Assembly (NCBI RefSeq): GCF_001942345.1
Contig: NZ_MKKI01000041.1
Span: 62,001 to 126,000, forward strand
Direction of reading: 5' to 3'
From: Corynebacterium sp. CNJ-954
GTDB taxonomy: Bacteria; Actinomycetota; Actinomycetes; Mycobacteriales; Mycobacteriaceae
DNA: 64,000 nt
Below the pieces are notes generated by a model, which searched no databases, was not told the origin of the DNA, and worked only from the letters and a program-made list of their open reading frames with translations. The position numbers and the translations under genes were made by a program. How positions within the stretch are numbered: position 1 is the stretch's first letter; the number at the start of each line of letters is the position of its first letter. Positions 36,291 through 45,154 of the stretch are shown here, piece after piece.

Positions 36291-37567
36291 TTGTCCCCCG
36301 TCACGGCGATCGCTGCGGGCTGTCCGCCGACGTCGATGCTGCGGGCTTCGCGCAGGTTGTCGCGCACATCGAGTTCAGCGACGGTGCCGGCCGCCGGGTC
36401 GGAGACGTACCCCCGTTCCCGGGTGAGGACGACCGACGGTGTCGTGTCGCCACCGCCGTCCACCACCTGTCGCTGTGCGGTGACCTTGCCGGAATCTGCA
36501 TCGACCACATAGCCCACGCCGTCCTCATCGACGGCGAAGACGGTCGAGTCATCCGGTGCGACCGCCGCTGAGACCACCGGTGCATCGGTCTCGGCAACCT
36601 GCCACTCACCGGACTCCGGGTCGAGGACTCCGAGCCCACCGTCTTCGAACGGCGCAGCCACAAGGTCCCGGCCCGCCACCAGGGACCACGCGCGCCCGTC
36701 GGCGTCCTGCGGGTACGGGGTGACGGTACCGGTGAGGTCGTCGTCCACCGTGAGGACACCGTCCCCGCAGGCGAACGCCACATGGTCGCGGAGACCTGCC
36801 GCCCCGTGGATCTCCGGGCAGGCGGACACGCCGGTGAGGTCGTCCGAGACCTCCTCACCGTTGTCGTCGTAAAGAGCCAGATCGCCGGGGAGCTCCTGGT
36901 CGTCCTCGCCGGGGACCGTGGTCAGGACGTGGTCCTCGAAGGGAACGGCGACACCGTGGTGGGCGCCGACCTCGAAGGAGACGTCCTCGGCCAGTTCCCC
37001 GTCACCGAGCCCCTGCCGCGGGAAGACCTTCACCGCGCCGTCGCCGTCGAAGAACATCGCGACCTGCGAGGCGTTGGATACCACGTGGCCCGGGGTGTCG
37101 CCGTCGACTGTGCCCACCTGGGAAGGGTCGGACCGGTAGTAGTGGTTGTGGTCGCCGTGGTCGACGGTCCACACCCCGGTGTCGGTGACGGTGACGCCTG
37201 TATCGTCCGCGGTGAACAGGAACCGACCGTCAGCCTCCTTGAGCACGGCGGGCTCCTCCCCGTCCGGCTCCGCCGGTGCATCCACCGGGTCACCCGTCAG
37301 CAGGTCGACCAGTGTGGTTCCGCCGCTGTCTGCGTCGATGGCCGCCAGCCTCATCTGCGGTTCGGTGGCTTCCTCCGCACCTTCGACATAGCCGTGTGGC
37401 GTGTCGGTCGCACCAGAGGTGGCGGCCGACTCCGATCCGGAGTCCTCGGCACCGCAGGCAGCGAGTCCCATGATCAGGGTCGGCACGGCAAGAGCTGCAA
37501 GGACGGCGGCAGGACGACCGGACAACACCGGAGGTCGAGCTCGTGTTCTGCGCTGTAGCGTCATCAT
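36287..37567 (-). CDS. aztD: AztD-type zinc chaperone lipoprotein (second copy)
   Basis: A 426-aa homologue of the 443-aa AztD nearby. The signal ends in MGLAAC. Zinc motifs are VDHGDHNHYYRSDPSQVG and VGAHHGVAVPFEDHVLTT, at equivalent blade positions, and VSACPEIHGAAG matches the other copy's NDCEGVHGEA. It lacks the His-rich N-terminal linker of the first copy. It overlaps aztC by 4 nt and starts 6 nt after aztB. A Zur-like box sits 10 nt upstream of its start. Confidence 0.88.
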   Translation of the reverse strand: MMTLQRRTRARPPVLSGRPAAVLAALAVPTLIMGLAACGAEDSGSESAATSGATDTPHGYVEGAEEATEPQMRLAAIDADSGGTTLVDLLTGDPVDAPAEPDGEEPAVLKEADGRFLFTADDTGVTVTDTGVWTVDHGDHNHYYRSDPSQVGTVDGDTPGHVVSNASQVAMFFDGDGAVKVFPRQGLGDGELAEDVSFEVGAHHGVAVPFEDHVLTTVPGEDDQELPGDLALYDDNGEEVSDDLTGVSACPEIHGAAGLRDHVAFACGDGVLTVDDDLTGTVTPYPQDADGRAWSLVAGRDLVAAPFEDGGLGVLDPESGEWQVAETDAPVVSAAVAPDDSTVFAVDEDGVGYVVDADSGKVTAQRQVVDGGGDTTPSVVLTRERGYVSDPAAGTVAELDVRDNLREARSIDVGGQPAAIAVTGDK

Positions 37568-37573
37568 TCTCCT

Positions 37574-38425
37574 CTACTGATAATGATTATCATTTGCAGT
37601 ACGGGAGCTGACTCTACACAGAACTGCCTTTGCCGCCAACACGACCAGGAAGCTCGCCCCGCCCAGCAGGGTCACCGTCGCCCCGGCGGCGGTCTCCGCG
37701 TACCAGCTGACCAGCAGACCGACATAGACCTGCACCACCCCGATCGTCGCCGCGACCACCATGACCCGCCCGATCCCCCGGACCAGCAGCAACGCGGTCG
37801 CCGGCGGTCCGATCAACAGACCGAAGACCAGGAGTGTGCCGACCACTTGGAACGACGCCACGGTCGCCAGCGCGACGAGAACCAGCATCCCCACGTGCGC
37901 CACCCCCGGGCGAAGCCCCAGAGTGCGGGCCTTACGCTCGTCGAACGTCAACGCGGTGAACGGTCGGTGCAGCACAAGGCAGGCCAGTCCACCGACCACG
38001 GCAGCCACGGCAATGACCAGGACATCTCCGCCGGTAACGCCGAGGACGTCCCCGAAGAGGAAGGCGGTGAGGTCCACCGCGAAGGATCCCGAGTGCGACA
38101 CGATCACCACTCCCAGCGACAGCATCGTGATGAACTGCAGCCCGATGCTCACGTCCTGCGACAACCGTGACGTGCGGCTGACCGTCACCACCCCCAGGGA
38201 CATCACGAGCGCACTGACCGCCGCCCCGAGCATGAGGTTGCCACCGAGCAGGGCCGCCACCGCCACACCAGGCAACATGCCGTGACTCATCGCGTCGCCG
38301 AAGAACGCGAGACCACGCAGGACGACCCATGTGCCGATACAGGCGCAGAGCACCGCGGCGAATCCGCCGGCCAGCAGTGCCCGGAAGACGAACGAGACCT
38401 CGAACGGAGCGGTAAGGAGTTCCAT
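37574..38425 (-). CDS. aztB: AztB-type zinc ABC permease
   Basis: A 283-aa ABC-3 family (ZnuB-like) permease with eight to nine hydrophobic segments. Family blocks are VVLRGLAFFGDAMSHGMLPGVAVA, then TFDERKARTLGL, and VGTLLVFGLLIGPPATALLL. It starts beside a Zur-like box that also serves the divergent aztA. Its last codons (residues NDNHYQ) are read through a second Zur-like box, so this site is both coding and regulatory for the next gene. Confidence 0.93.
   Translation of the reverse strand: MELLTAPFEVSFVFRALLAGGFAAVLCACIGTWVVLRGLAFFGDAMSHGMLPGVAVAALLGGNLMLGAAVSALVMSLGVVTVSRTSRLSQDVSIGLQFITMLSLGVVIVSHSGSFAVDLTAFLFGDVLGVTGGDVLVIAVAAVVGGLACLVLHRPFTALTFDERKARTLGLRPGVAHVGMLVLVALATVASFQVVGTLLVFGLLIGPPATALLLVRGIGRVMVVAATIGVVQVYVGLLVSWYAETAAGATVTLLGGASFLVVLAAKAVLCRVSSRTANDNHYQ
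37578..37592. promoter_or_regulatory. Zur-like box inside end of aztB
   Basis: TGATAATGATTATCA is a perfect odd palindrome. It matches the AT-rich dyad used by Zur/Fur regulators and repeats the core of the box between aztB and aztA. It lies 11 nt upstream of the aztD start and encodes part of the AztB C-terminus, so aztD may have its own zinc-responsive promoter. Confidence 0.75.
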
Positions 38426-38426
38426 T

Positions 38427-38447
38427 TGATAATGATTATCATTATCA
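38427..38447. promoter_or_regulatory. Zur-like box between divergent aztB and aztA
   Basis: TGATAATGATTATCA (38427-38441) followed by TTATCA makes a 21-nt run with two overlapping dyads. It fills the 29-nt gap between the aztB ATG (38425) and aztA ATG (38455). Zur repression of zinc uptake in both directions is the clear reading. Both start codons are so close that transcripts must begin in or next to the box. Confidence 0.85.
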
Positions 38448-38454
38448 TGAAGGA

Positions 38455-39090
38455 ATGCGTGAACCGACCCGCCTCACCGGCATCTCCCACCACTACGCCC
38501 GGGTCCCCTCCCTCCGGGACATCAGTCTCACCGTTGACCCCGGAACCGTCACCGCGCTCGTCGGCGGCAACGGTTCCGGGAAATCCACCCTGCTCGGCAT
38601 GCTCGCCGGCACCCTGCGCCCCACGTCAGGTACCGTCACAGGGGTTCCGGAGAACACCGCCCTGGTACCCCAGCACAGCGTCGCACCCGACCTGTTCCCC
38701 GTGACCGTCCGCCGGACCGTGTCCATGGGACGGTGGCGGGACCGCGGTCTGCTCCGCCCACTCACCCGGCGCGACCGGGCCGTCATCTCCACCTCCATGG
38801 CACGCATGGGGATCACCGACCTGGCCGACCGCACCCTCAGCGACCTGTCCGGCGGACAGCGCCAACGAACCTTCATCGCCCAGGGGCTGGCACAGCAGGC
38901 CCCGCTGCTGCTCCTCGACGAACCCCTGTCGGCGGTGGACACCGCCACCGTCACCATGATCGACACGGCCGTCCGCGAGGAGAGGCGGGCCGGTACCGCG
39001 GTCGTCATCGCCACACACCACCGGCACCAGGCGGACAGTGCGGACCGCGTCATCGTCCTCGACCACGGACGGGTGGTGGAGCCGGTATGA
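38455..39090 (+). CDS. aztA: AztA-type zinc ABC transporter ATPase
   Basis: A 211-aa ATPase, short for the family but complete. Walker A is GGNGSGKST, the Q-loop LVPQHS, the signature LSGGQRQRTFIAQGLAQ and Walker B LLLLDEPLSAVD, with THHRH as switch region. It is the first gene of the plus-strand arm and pairs with AztB. It overlaps the CobW gene by ATGA. Confidence 0.93.
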   Translation: MREPTRLTGISHHYARVPSLRDISLTVDPGTVTALVGGNGSGKSTLLGMLAGTLRPTSGTVTGVPENTALVPQHSVAPDLFPVTVRRTVSMGRWRDRGLLRPLTRRDRAVISTSMARMGITDLADRTLSDLSGGQRQRTFIAQGLAQQAPLLLLDEPLSAVDTATVTMIDTAVREERRAGTAVVIATHHRHQADSADRVIVLDHGRVVEPV

Positions 39091-40184
39091 CCCCCGCACG
39101 CCGTCGCACCCCGGTGACCGTCCTGTCCGGATTCCTCGGCTCCGGTAAGACGACCCTGCTCAACGCGGTGCTCGCGAACCGCGACGGACGCCGCATCGCT
39201 GTCATCGTCAACGACTTCTCCGAGGTCAACATCGACGCCGCCCTCATCGCCGGCGAGGGCCACCTGACCCGGGGTGAAGACCGCTTCGTGGAACTGACCA
39301 ACGGCTGCATCTGCTGCACACTGCGCGACGACCTCGTGGAGTCCGTCGGAGCTCTCGCCCGCCGCGGCACCTACGACCACATTCTCATCGAGTCGACAGG
39401 CATCTCGGAACCGAGGCCCGTGGCCGCCACCTTCGAGTGGCAGTGGGACGACGGCACGAGACTGGCGGATCTCGCCCCGATCGACACGATGGTCACCCTC
39501 GTCGACGCCGTGCAGTTCCTCGACGGGCTCGGCACCCGCGTCGACCTGCGGGACGCCGACCGGGCAGCCACCCCCGAGGACGAGCGCACCGTCGCCGATC
39601 TCCTCGTCGACCAGGTCGAATTCGCCGACCGCATCTACGTCACCAAGTCGGACCTGGTCTCCGCCGACAGACTCGCCGCGACACTGTCACTGGTACGCCG
39701 GATGAATCCGCGGGCGGTGGTCGACATCATGGTGGACGGACTGGTCCACGGCCGCAGTGCAATCACTGAGATTCTCGGTGCACAGCTGTACAACGAAGCC
39801 ACCGCACGGACCTACCAGGGCTACGCCGAAGAACTGGCGAACCCCCATACCCCGGAGACCGAGGAGTACGGCATCAGTTCCGTCGTCTTCCGGGGAGAAC
39901 GCCCCCTCGACCGGGGCAGGCTTCTCGAGGCTCTCCGCTCCACCGCCGGGCTGGTCCGTTCGAAAGGCTACTGCTGGTTCGCCGACCGCCTCGAGTTCGC
40001 CCAGGTGTGGCACCAGGCAGGGCCGGACCTGTCGATCCGCCCGGCCGCCCCCTGGAACGCCGCCGGTCTGGAGCCAGGCAACGAGGTGGTGCTCATCGGG
40101 GTGAATCTCGACGGCGCCGCGTTACTCCGGAAGCTGGACGCCGCCATGCTCACCGATACGGAGGCCCTGGGCCTGGTCCGGTGA
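39087..40184 (+). CDS. CobW/COG0523 family GTP-binding metallochaperone
   Basis: A 365-aa G3E GTPase. Walker A is GFLGSGKTT near residues 15-23. The metal motif CxCC is GCICC at residues 73-77. The Walker B region is IESTGISEP and the base-recognition motif VTKSD near residue 185. The C-terminal CobW_C domain contains KGYCWFADR. Zur-regulated COG0523 proteins deliver zinc to essential enzymes when zinc is scarce (ZagA type). ATGA overlap with aztA and the Zur-like box support that role. Confidence 0.93.
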   Translation: MTPARRRTPVTVLSGFLGSGKTTLLNAVLANRDGRRIAVIVNDFSEVNIDAALIAGEGHLTRGEDRFVELTNGCICCTLRDDLVESVGALARRGTYDHILIESTGISEPRPVAATFEWQWDDGTRLADLAPIDTMVTLVDAVQFLDGLGTRVDLRDADRAATPEDERTVADLLVDQVEFADRIYVTKSDLVSADRLAATLSLVRRMNPRAVVDIMVDGLVHGRSAITEILGAQLYNEATARTYQGYAEELANPHTPETEEYGISSVVFRGERPLDRGRLLEALRSTAGLVRSKGYCWFADRLEFAQVWHQAGPDLSIRPAAPWNAAGLEPGNEVVLIGVNLDGAALLRKLDAAMLTDTEALGLVR

Positions 40185-40206
40185 TGTACGGGTGTCCCGA
40201 ACCGGG

Positions 40207-41217
40207 TCAGAACACGGTCGCCGCAATCCGCTGGCGGGCCAGCATCACCACCGGGTCGTCCGGCTCCAGCAGGTACAGCAACTCAAGGAGTCGGCGTCCG
40301 ACCCGGTCCGCCTCACCGTCTCCGTCCTGCGCTGTCACCAACGACTCCGACAACAGCTCCACCGCCGCGGACGGGCGGTCAAGAAGCACCAGGACGTCCG
40401 CGGCGCGGAGCAGGGTGTCGACATCACCCTGAGCACCCTGCAGCCCCCGACGGGCGTCCGCCACCGCCGACAACACCGCCGAGCGGTCCATGTCCCTCGT
40501 ACGGGCCAGGACAGCGACGGCAGTCCGTGCGCGGTGCAGGGTGGACGCCGCAGCAGGATCGGAGTACTCGGCGAGCATACGGTCGTAGAGGACCAACGCG
40601 GCCTCGGCATCCCCGTGGCCGACCAGTTCCGCCGCCTCCTGCAGCCTCGGATCCGCAGTCAGGGAATTGACAGTGGTCCCCTGGTCAACGTCGCCGGTCA
40701 CCGCGTCCTCCGGGAGCCCGTCGAGCCGACCTTCGACAGTGGCGACGACCTGCTCGACCCAGTCCCCGCAGTCCACGTCTGCCCCGTCCGCAGGAGCCCA
40801 GGTGCCGACGCCGGTACCACCTGCCACGACGGTCACCGACGGCAGTGTCGCCGGACGGAAGGCGCCGGCGACCTGCGGGAAGCGGTCGGCGTCCACCACA
40901 CCGAGGATCCACCGCAGTCCGGTGGCACGGTTCTCCAGGTCACGCCGCAGCGCCGAAGCCCCAGGGTCGACCATTGAGCCGATGAGCACCACCACCGGCA
41001 CCTGGGACGACCGGGCGATGACCTCAGACTCCAGCGACAACGGCGTGACCTCGACAACCGGCTCGACAACCTGAGACGGCGCGGCCTTCTCAGCCCGGGC
41101 CGGCCGGGCCGGGCTCTCCGGGCTCTCCCCCGGGGCTCGGATCCCTGTGACCGCAAGATCACGGTCGAGATCAGGGGTACAGGAATCGTGGTCGTGGCTG
41201 TGTGGGTGTTCCATCAC
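40207..41217 (-). CDS. Thioredoxin-like/TPR co-chaperonin (CnoX/YbbN-like) with His-rich N-terminus
   Basis: A 336-aa soluble protein. It starts MEHPHSHDHDSC, a possible metal site. Residues 65-175 are a thioredoxin-like fold that lacks CxxC (VVVLIGSMVDPGASALRRDLE then ATLPSVTVVAGG). Residues 195-320 are TPR-like helices (EAAELVGHGDAEAALVLYDRMLAEYSD). The domain order matches YbbN/CnoX, which helps GroEL. It is convergent with the CobW gene. The His-rich start beside a zinc locus may be meaningful, but it could be chance. Confidence 0.85.
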   Translation of the reverse strand: MMEHPHSHDHDSCTPDLDRDLAVTGIRAPGESPESPARPARAEKAAPSQVVEPVVEVTPLSLESEVIARSSQVPVVVLIGSMVDPGASALRRDLENRATGLRWILGVVDADRFPQVAGAFRPATLPSVTVVAGGTGVGTWAPADGADVDCGDWVEQVVATVEGRLDGLPEDAVTGDVDQGTTVNSLTADPRLQEAAELVGHGDAEAALVLYDRMLAEYSDPAAASTLHRARTAVAVLARTRDMDRSAVLSAVADARRGLQGAQGDVDTLLRAADVLVLLDRPSAAVELLSESLVTAQDGDGEADRVGRRLLELLYLLEPDDPVVMLARQRIAATVF

Positions 41218-41408
41218 CGCCCACTGTAGGACGTTCCGCCCGGCCCGGACGAGTAGCAGGCGCCCGGACGCTCCTAGTTACGCCTCGCCCGGCGACACCT
41301 CTCCCCCCCTGTGTTCGCTGACCTGCACCTCTCACTGCCCGGGGACAACGCCGAGGTGTAGCACCCTGCAACTCCACCACGCTGCAGCAGACCCGAGCAC
41401 CGGACCAG

Positions 41409-41981
41409 CTACGGGATCAACTCCAGGATCGCCGACGTCAGTGCTTTACGCTGCGCATCGGTCAGCGCATGGTCGTGGACGTGATCATGCATCCAGAGGC
41501 CGTCAGCGAGGATCTGCACCAGATAGGCCGCACGCTTCAGATCGGCGTCCTTTCCGTCACCGTCGACACCGTCGACCGGCGGCAGCCACCGCTCGTCGAC
41601 GTCCCGCCACACCTCGACGAAATCGCGGTGTGTCCGGGAATCCACCTGCAGCAGCAGGTCGGCACGCGTCGCCGACCGGCTCAACGACAGCACCATCGCC
41701 CGCAACCTCTCGGCCGGTGACACCTCACCCGCCGCACCACCGGCGGCAGATTCGAGCTCTTCCTCCCACTGCCCCGCGAGAAAGCGGTGCACCCCGAGCA
41801 TGAGTTCATGGCGCGACGGGAAATGGTAGATCAACCCCGACTTCGACATCCCGGACGCGTCCGCGAGTGACTCGTAGGTCACCGCGTCCAACCCATCCGA
41901 CTCGATGATGCCGACGGCGGCGCGCAGGATCACGTCCTTCTTACTCGTGCGCAGAGTACTTCGCCTCCTTCGGGTTTCCAC
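41409..41981 (-). CDS. TetR-family regulator of MFS pump
   Basis: A 190-aa TetR protein, HTH AVGIIESDGLDAVTYESLADASGMSKSGLIYHFPSRHELM, with the TetR_C_6-like domain rich in His near the end (GLWMHDHVHDHALTD). The GTG at 41981 overlaps the 3' end of the MFS gene by 41 nt; AAGGAGG inside that overlap may serve a slightly later start. It follows the MFS gene on the same strand, so it is likely co-transcribed and acts on the operator at 43583-43608. Confidence 0.88.
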   Translation of the reverse strand: METRRRRSTLRTSKKDVILRAAVGIIESDGLDAVTYESLADASGMSKSGLIYHFPSRHELMLGVHRFLAGQWEEELESAAGGAAGEVSPAERLRAMVLSLSRSATRADLLLQVDSRTHRDFVEVWRDVDERWLPPVDGVDGDGKDADLKRAAYLVQILADGLWMHDHVHDHALTDAQRKALTSAILELIP

Positions 41982-43500
41982 GGAAGCACCAGGCCGTCAC
42001 CAGAGCGGCGACCACTGCGACGATACCGGCAATCACGAGCACCAGCAGGTAACCGGTGTCGTAGGCGTCCGCGGCGGCCGCGCCGAAGACCGGATGGTCC
42101 ACCCCGTGGTCGACGTCACCGGAGACCGCGGAGGGAGCACGCATCGCGTAGAACATCGGCATCAGGCTACCGAGGATCGCCACCGACAGCAGCGTGCCGA
42201 ACTCGTAGGAGATGGCCTCCACCGAGGACGCCATACCCGCCTTGCTCTCCGGTGCCGAACCGATGATCGCCGAGGACGACACCGACATCACACACCCGGA
42301 GCCGACCCCCACAAGTCCCAGGCCGATGACCGCAGTCCAGAGAGGCTGGTCCGGTACCGCCCACACCACGACAGCAACGCCGACCGCCACGATGGAGAAA
42401 CCTCCGCTGATCAACGTACGGAAGCCGAGGCGGTGCAGGTTCATGCCACCGAGGATCGAGGCCGGGATCGCCGGTACCGCCGCCGAGGCCACCAGCAGAC
42501 CGGCTTCCAGCGGGCTGAAGCCACCCGAGGTCTGGAAACGCTGCGTGGTCATCAGCTCGGCACCCGCCAGCACGAACATCGCGAACATCGCCGCCAACGT
42601 GCCACCGGCGAACATGCGGTCACGGAAGATCCCGAACTCCAGCAGCGCCGGCATTCCCCGGCGACGCAACAGTCCCTGACGGTGCGCGAACAGCACGGCA
42701 CCGACGACCGCGACGCCGACGGCGGTCAGCACGAGGCTCGTGCTCCCCGCGGAATTGGCGGTCTCCTTGATCGCCATCACCGCACCGACCATGGCCAGCA
42801 TCGCCCACACCGAGGACAGCACGTCCCAGTGGCGGGACGGGTCTGCCTGGTTCGCGGGGGCGTACACGGCTGTCGCGACGAGAATCACGACCACGACCGG
42901 CACGTTGATGAGGAACACCGTGCCCCAGTGGAAGTGCTCCAGCAGGAAACCACCGAGAACCGGTCCGGACGCTGCACCGACCACCGCGATCGATCCCCAG
43001 ATGCCGATCGCGGTGTTGCGCTCACGGACGTCCGTGAAGGTCTGCCGGATCAGTGCCAGGGTGGCGGGCATCATAGTGGCCGCGCCGAATCCGAGGACGG
43101 CGCGGGCGGCGATCAGCATCCACGCATTCGGGGAGAACGCCGCAAGCAGCGAGCCGATTCCGAAGACGCTCACACCGGTGAGGAACATGACCCGGTGGCC
43201 GATCTTGTCCCCGAGGGTGCCGGTGCCGAGCAGCAGCCCCACCAGCACCAGCGGATAGGCGTTGATGATCCACAACCCCTGCAGTGCCGTGGTGTGCAGC
43301 TCATCGCGCAGCACCGGCAGCGCCGTGTAGAGGATCGAGTTGTCGGCGCCGACGAGGAACAGTCCGAGGCTGATGATGCCGAGGAAGCTCCACCGCTGGG
43401 CAGGTGTGGTGGAGGAGGAGGCGGCACGGGCGCCCCGGACACCCGCACCTCCGGAGGGACGCCCGGGCGTCGGTCCCGTCGTTGTCGTCGTGTGGCTCAC
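41941..43500 (-). CDS. MFS multidrug efflux transporter, QacA/DHA2 type
   Basis: A 519-aa pump with fourteen hydrophobic segments. Motif D1-like LFLVGADNSILYTALP, motif A GTLGDKIGHRVMFLTG and motif C VVGAASGPVLGGFLLEHF are all present. The GTG at 43500 is chosen because AGGAGG lies 9 nt upstream and gives the usual N-terminus; the frame is open further upstream over the promoter. It likely exports cationic drugs. The TetR gene follows. Confidence 0.92.
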   Translation of the reverse strand: MSHTTTTTGPTPGRPSGGAGVRGARAASSSTTPAQRWSFLGIISLGLFLVGADNSILYTALPVLRDELHTTALQGLWIINAYPLVLVGLLLGTGTLGDKIGHRVMFLTGVSVFGIGSLLAAFSPNAWMLIAARAVLGFGAATMMPATLALIRQTFTDVRERNTAIGIWGSIAVVGAASGPVLGGFLLEHFHWGTVFLINVPVVVVILVATAVYAPANQADPSRHWDVLSSVWAMLAMVGAVMAIKETANSAGSTSLVLTAVGVAVVGAVLFAHRQGLLRRRGMPALLEFGIFRDRMFAGGTLAAMFAMFVLAGAELMTTQRFQTSGGFSPLEAGLLVASAAVPAIPASILGGMNLHRLGFRTLISGGFSIVAVGVAVVVWAVPDQPLWTAVIGLGLVGVGSGCVMSVSSSAIIGSAPESKAGMASSVEAISYEFGTLLSVAILGSLMPMFYAMRAPSAVSGDVDHGVDHPVFGAAAADAYDTGYLLVLVIAGIVAVVAALVTAWCFRGNPKEAKYSAHE

Positions 43501-43800
43501 GTTCGCTACCTCCTGTGTATTCCAGTCGTTCCGGTGTTTCCGGATGTTCTGGGTTGATCCGCACGTGTTGTGCACGCTGACGAACTGTACCGAACGTCCG
43601 TTACAGTTACAACACCGTAGGTGCTGGTGGTGACGGAATTCACCTTTCCGTCACCTGCAGGTCAGGACCTCGTCGCCCACCCCGGACGGATTCACCGTCC
43701 GGCTACACCGTGACGGCCGGGAGATGGGGCAACCGCCCGTCCGCCGGCGCCCGATGACGTAACATCCGGAGGAACCACCCCGTACAGTCGAGGAGCCTCC
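43501..43800. promoter_or_regulatory. 300-nt divergent region with MFS promoter and operator
   Basis: On the minus strand TTGTAA (43607-43612), 17 nt and TACAGT (43584-43589) form a good promoter for the MFS gene. The imperfect palindrome 43583-43608 (half-sites AACTGTACCGAAC and GTCCGTTACAGTT, 11 of 13 paired) fits between and over these elements, like QacR-type operators. The rest of the gap holds only the GAGGAG ribosome site of the next gene; nothing else was recognised. Confidence 0.65.
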
Positions 43801-45134
43801 TTGCCCGCCCCCAGCGTCGACCCCAGCGTCCTGACAGACATCACCGCCCTCGCCGACACGACGTTGGCGGACATCGACCCACTGGTCGCCGGACGCTGGG
43901 CGACGCCGGTCACGTGGCGCCAGCCCGTCCACACCGTGTACGTCCCCGCCCACCTCCTCGTCGGCGACGACACACCCGGCGCCGACTCCCGCGGCACTGG
44001 GCGTCTGCGGCGCTGGACGCCCTCGACGCATACGGCGATCCCGCAGAACTCGCCCGGGACCTCGGCGTCGCCGACGAGCACGCCGACACCGTCGGCGAAC
44101 TCACCCGGGAGAAACTGCTGCGCGAGCCGATCGAGGACCTGCGCATCGACTTCGAGGACGGCTTCACCCAGCGTGGCGTCCCGCAGGCCGACCGCGACGC
44201 CGACGAGGACGCAAGGGCGCAGCAGGCCGCCGAGGTCCTGGCCACCTGGTTCAACGCTCCGGGCAGTGACGCTCCGGCCTTCGCCGGTATCAGGTTCAAG
44301 TCCTTCGACCCGGCTGTCCGGAACCGTGGACTGCGCACCCTCGTCATCGTCCTTGAGGGACTCGCCGAGCGGAACGTCCTGCGCGACGTGCTGGAGAATG
44401 ACCGCCGTGCGCTACGGCTGACGCTCCCGAAGGTGCAGCACCACCGTCAGGTCGAGGTCTTCGTCGACGTCCTGCGTGCCCTGGAGTCCTCGCTCGATCT
44501 GCCGGAGATCCCCTTCGAGGTGCAGGTCGAGACGCCGCAGGCCATTCTCGCCGCCGACGGGGCGAACGAACCCGCCCGACTGATCGCCGCCGGCCAGGGC
44601 CGCGTCCTGTCGCTGCACTACGGCACCTACGACTACTCGGCGTCCCTCGGGGTCGACGCCGCCGAGCAGGCCATGGACCACCCCGTCGCCGACCACGCGA
44701 AGGACGTCCTGCAGGTCGCCACCACCGCCGTCGGCGTGGAGCTCTCGGACGGCTCCACCAACCGCATCCCCGTCGGCACGCCTGCGGAGATCATGGAAGG
44801 GTGGCGTATCCACCACGACCTGGTGGCACGTCACCTGCGCCGTGGTATCCGGCAGGGCTGGGACCTGCACGCCCACCAGTTGGTGACACGTCACCTGACC
44901 ACCATCGCGTACTTCCGTGCCGACTGGCGGCTCAGCGCCGAACGGCTCCGGGCCTACATCGCGGGAGACACCAGCCGGTGGATGGACGAACCGGCCACCG
45001 CGAAAGCGATGGCCGGCTACCTGCTGCGCGCCCGGGCATGCGGTGCCGTCACCGACCAGGAACTGGAACTCACGGGAGCGGACCACGACCAGTTGCGTAG
45101 TCTCCAGGTGAGCGGACGACTGCAAGAAGTCTAA
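43801..45134 (+). pseudogene. DUF6986 aldolase-like protein, frameshifted
   Basis: An enzyme-like protein related to the HpcH/HpaI aldolase fold (DUF6986 by memory), about 444 aa if repaired. The TTG start at 43801 follows GAGGAG. The first 60 residues (DIDPLVAGRWATPVTWRQPVHTVYVPAH) are in one frame and the rest, from WASAALDALDAYGDPAELARD on, in another. One base is missing near 43990-44000, in GACTCCCGCGG. Aldolase-type motifs follow: REPIEDLRIDFEDGF, then PFEVQVETPQAIL, and LSLHYGTYDYSA. It stands 20 nt before allantoinase, so it may act late in ureide breakdown. Confidence 0.8.
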
Positions 45135-45154
45135 GGAGTCTAAGGAGCGAACCC

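Noticed and set aside
41905-43557. A 550-codon plus-strand open frame opposite the QacA-like pump
   Set aside because: It is an antisense frame of a well-supported MFS gene, with His/Arg/Gln-rich non-protein composition.
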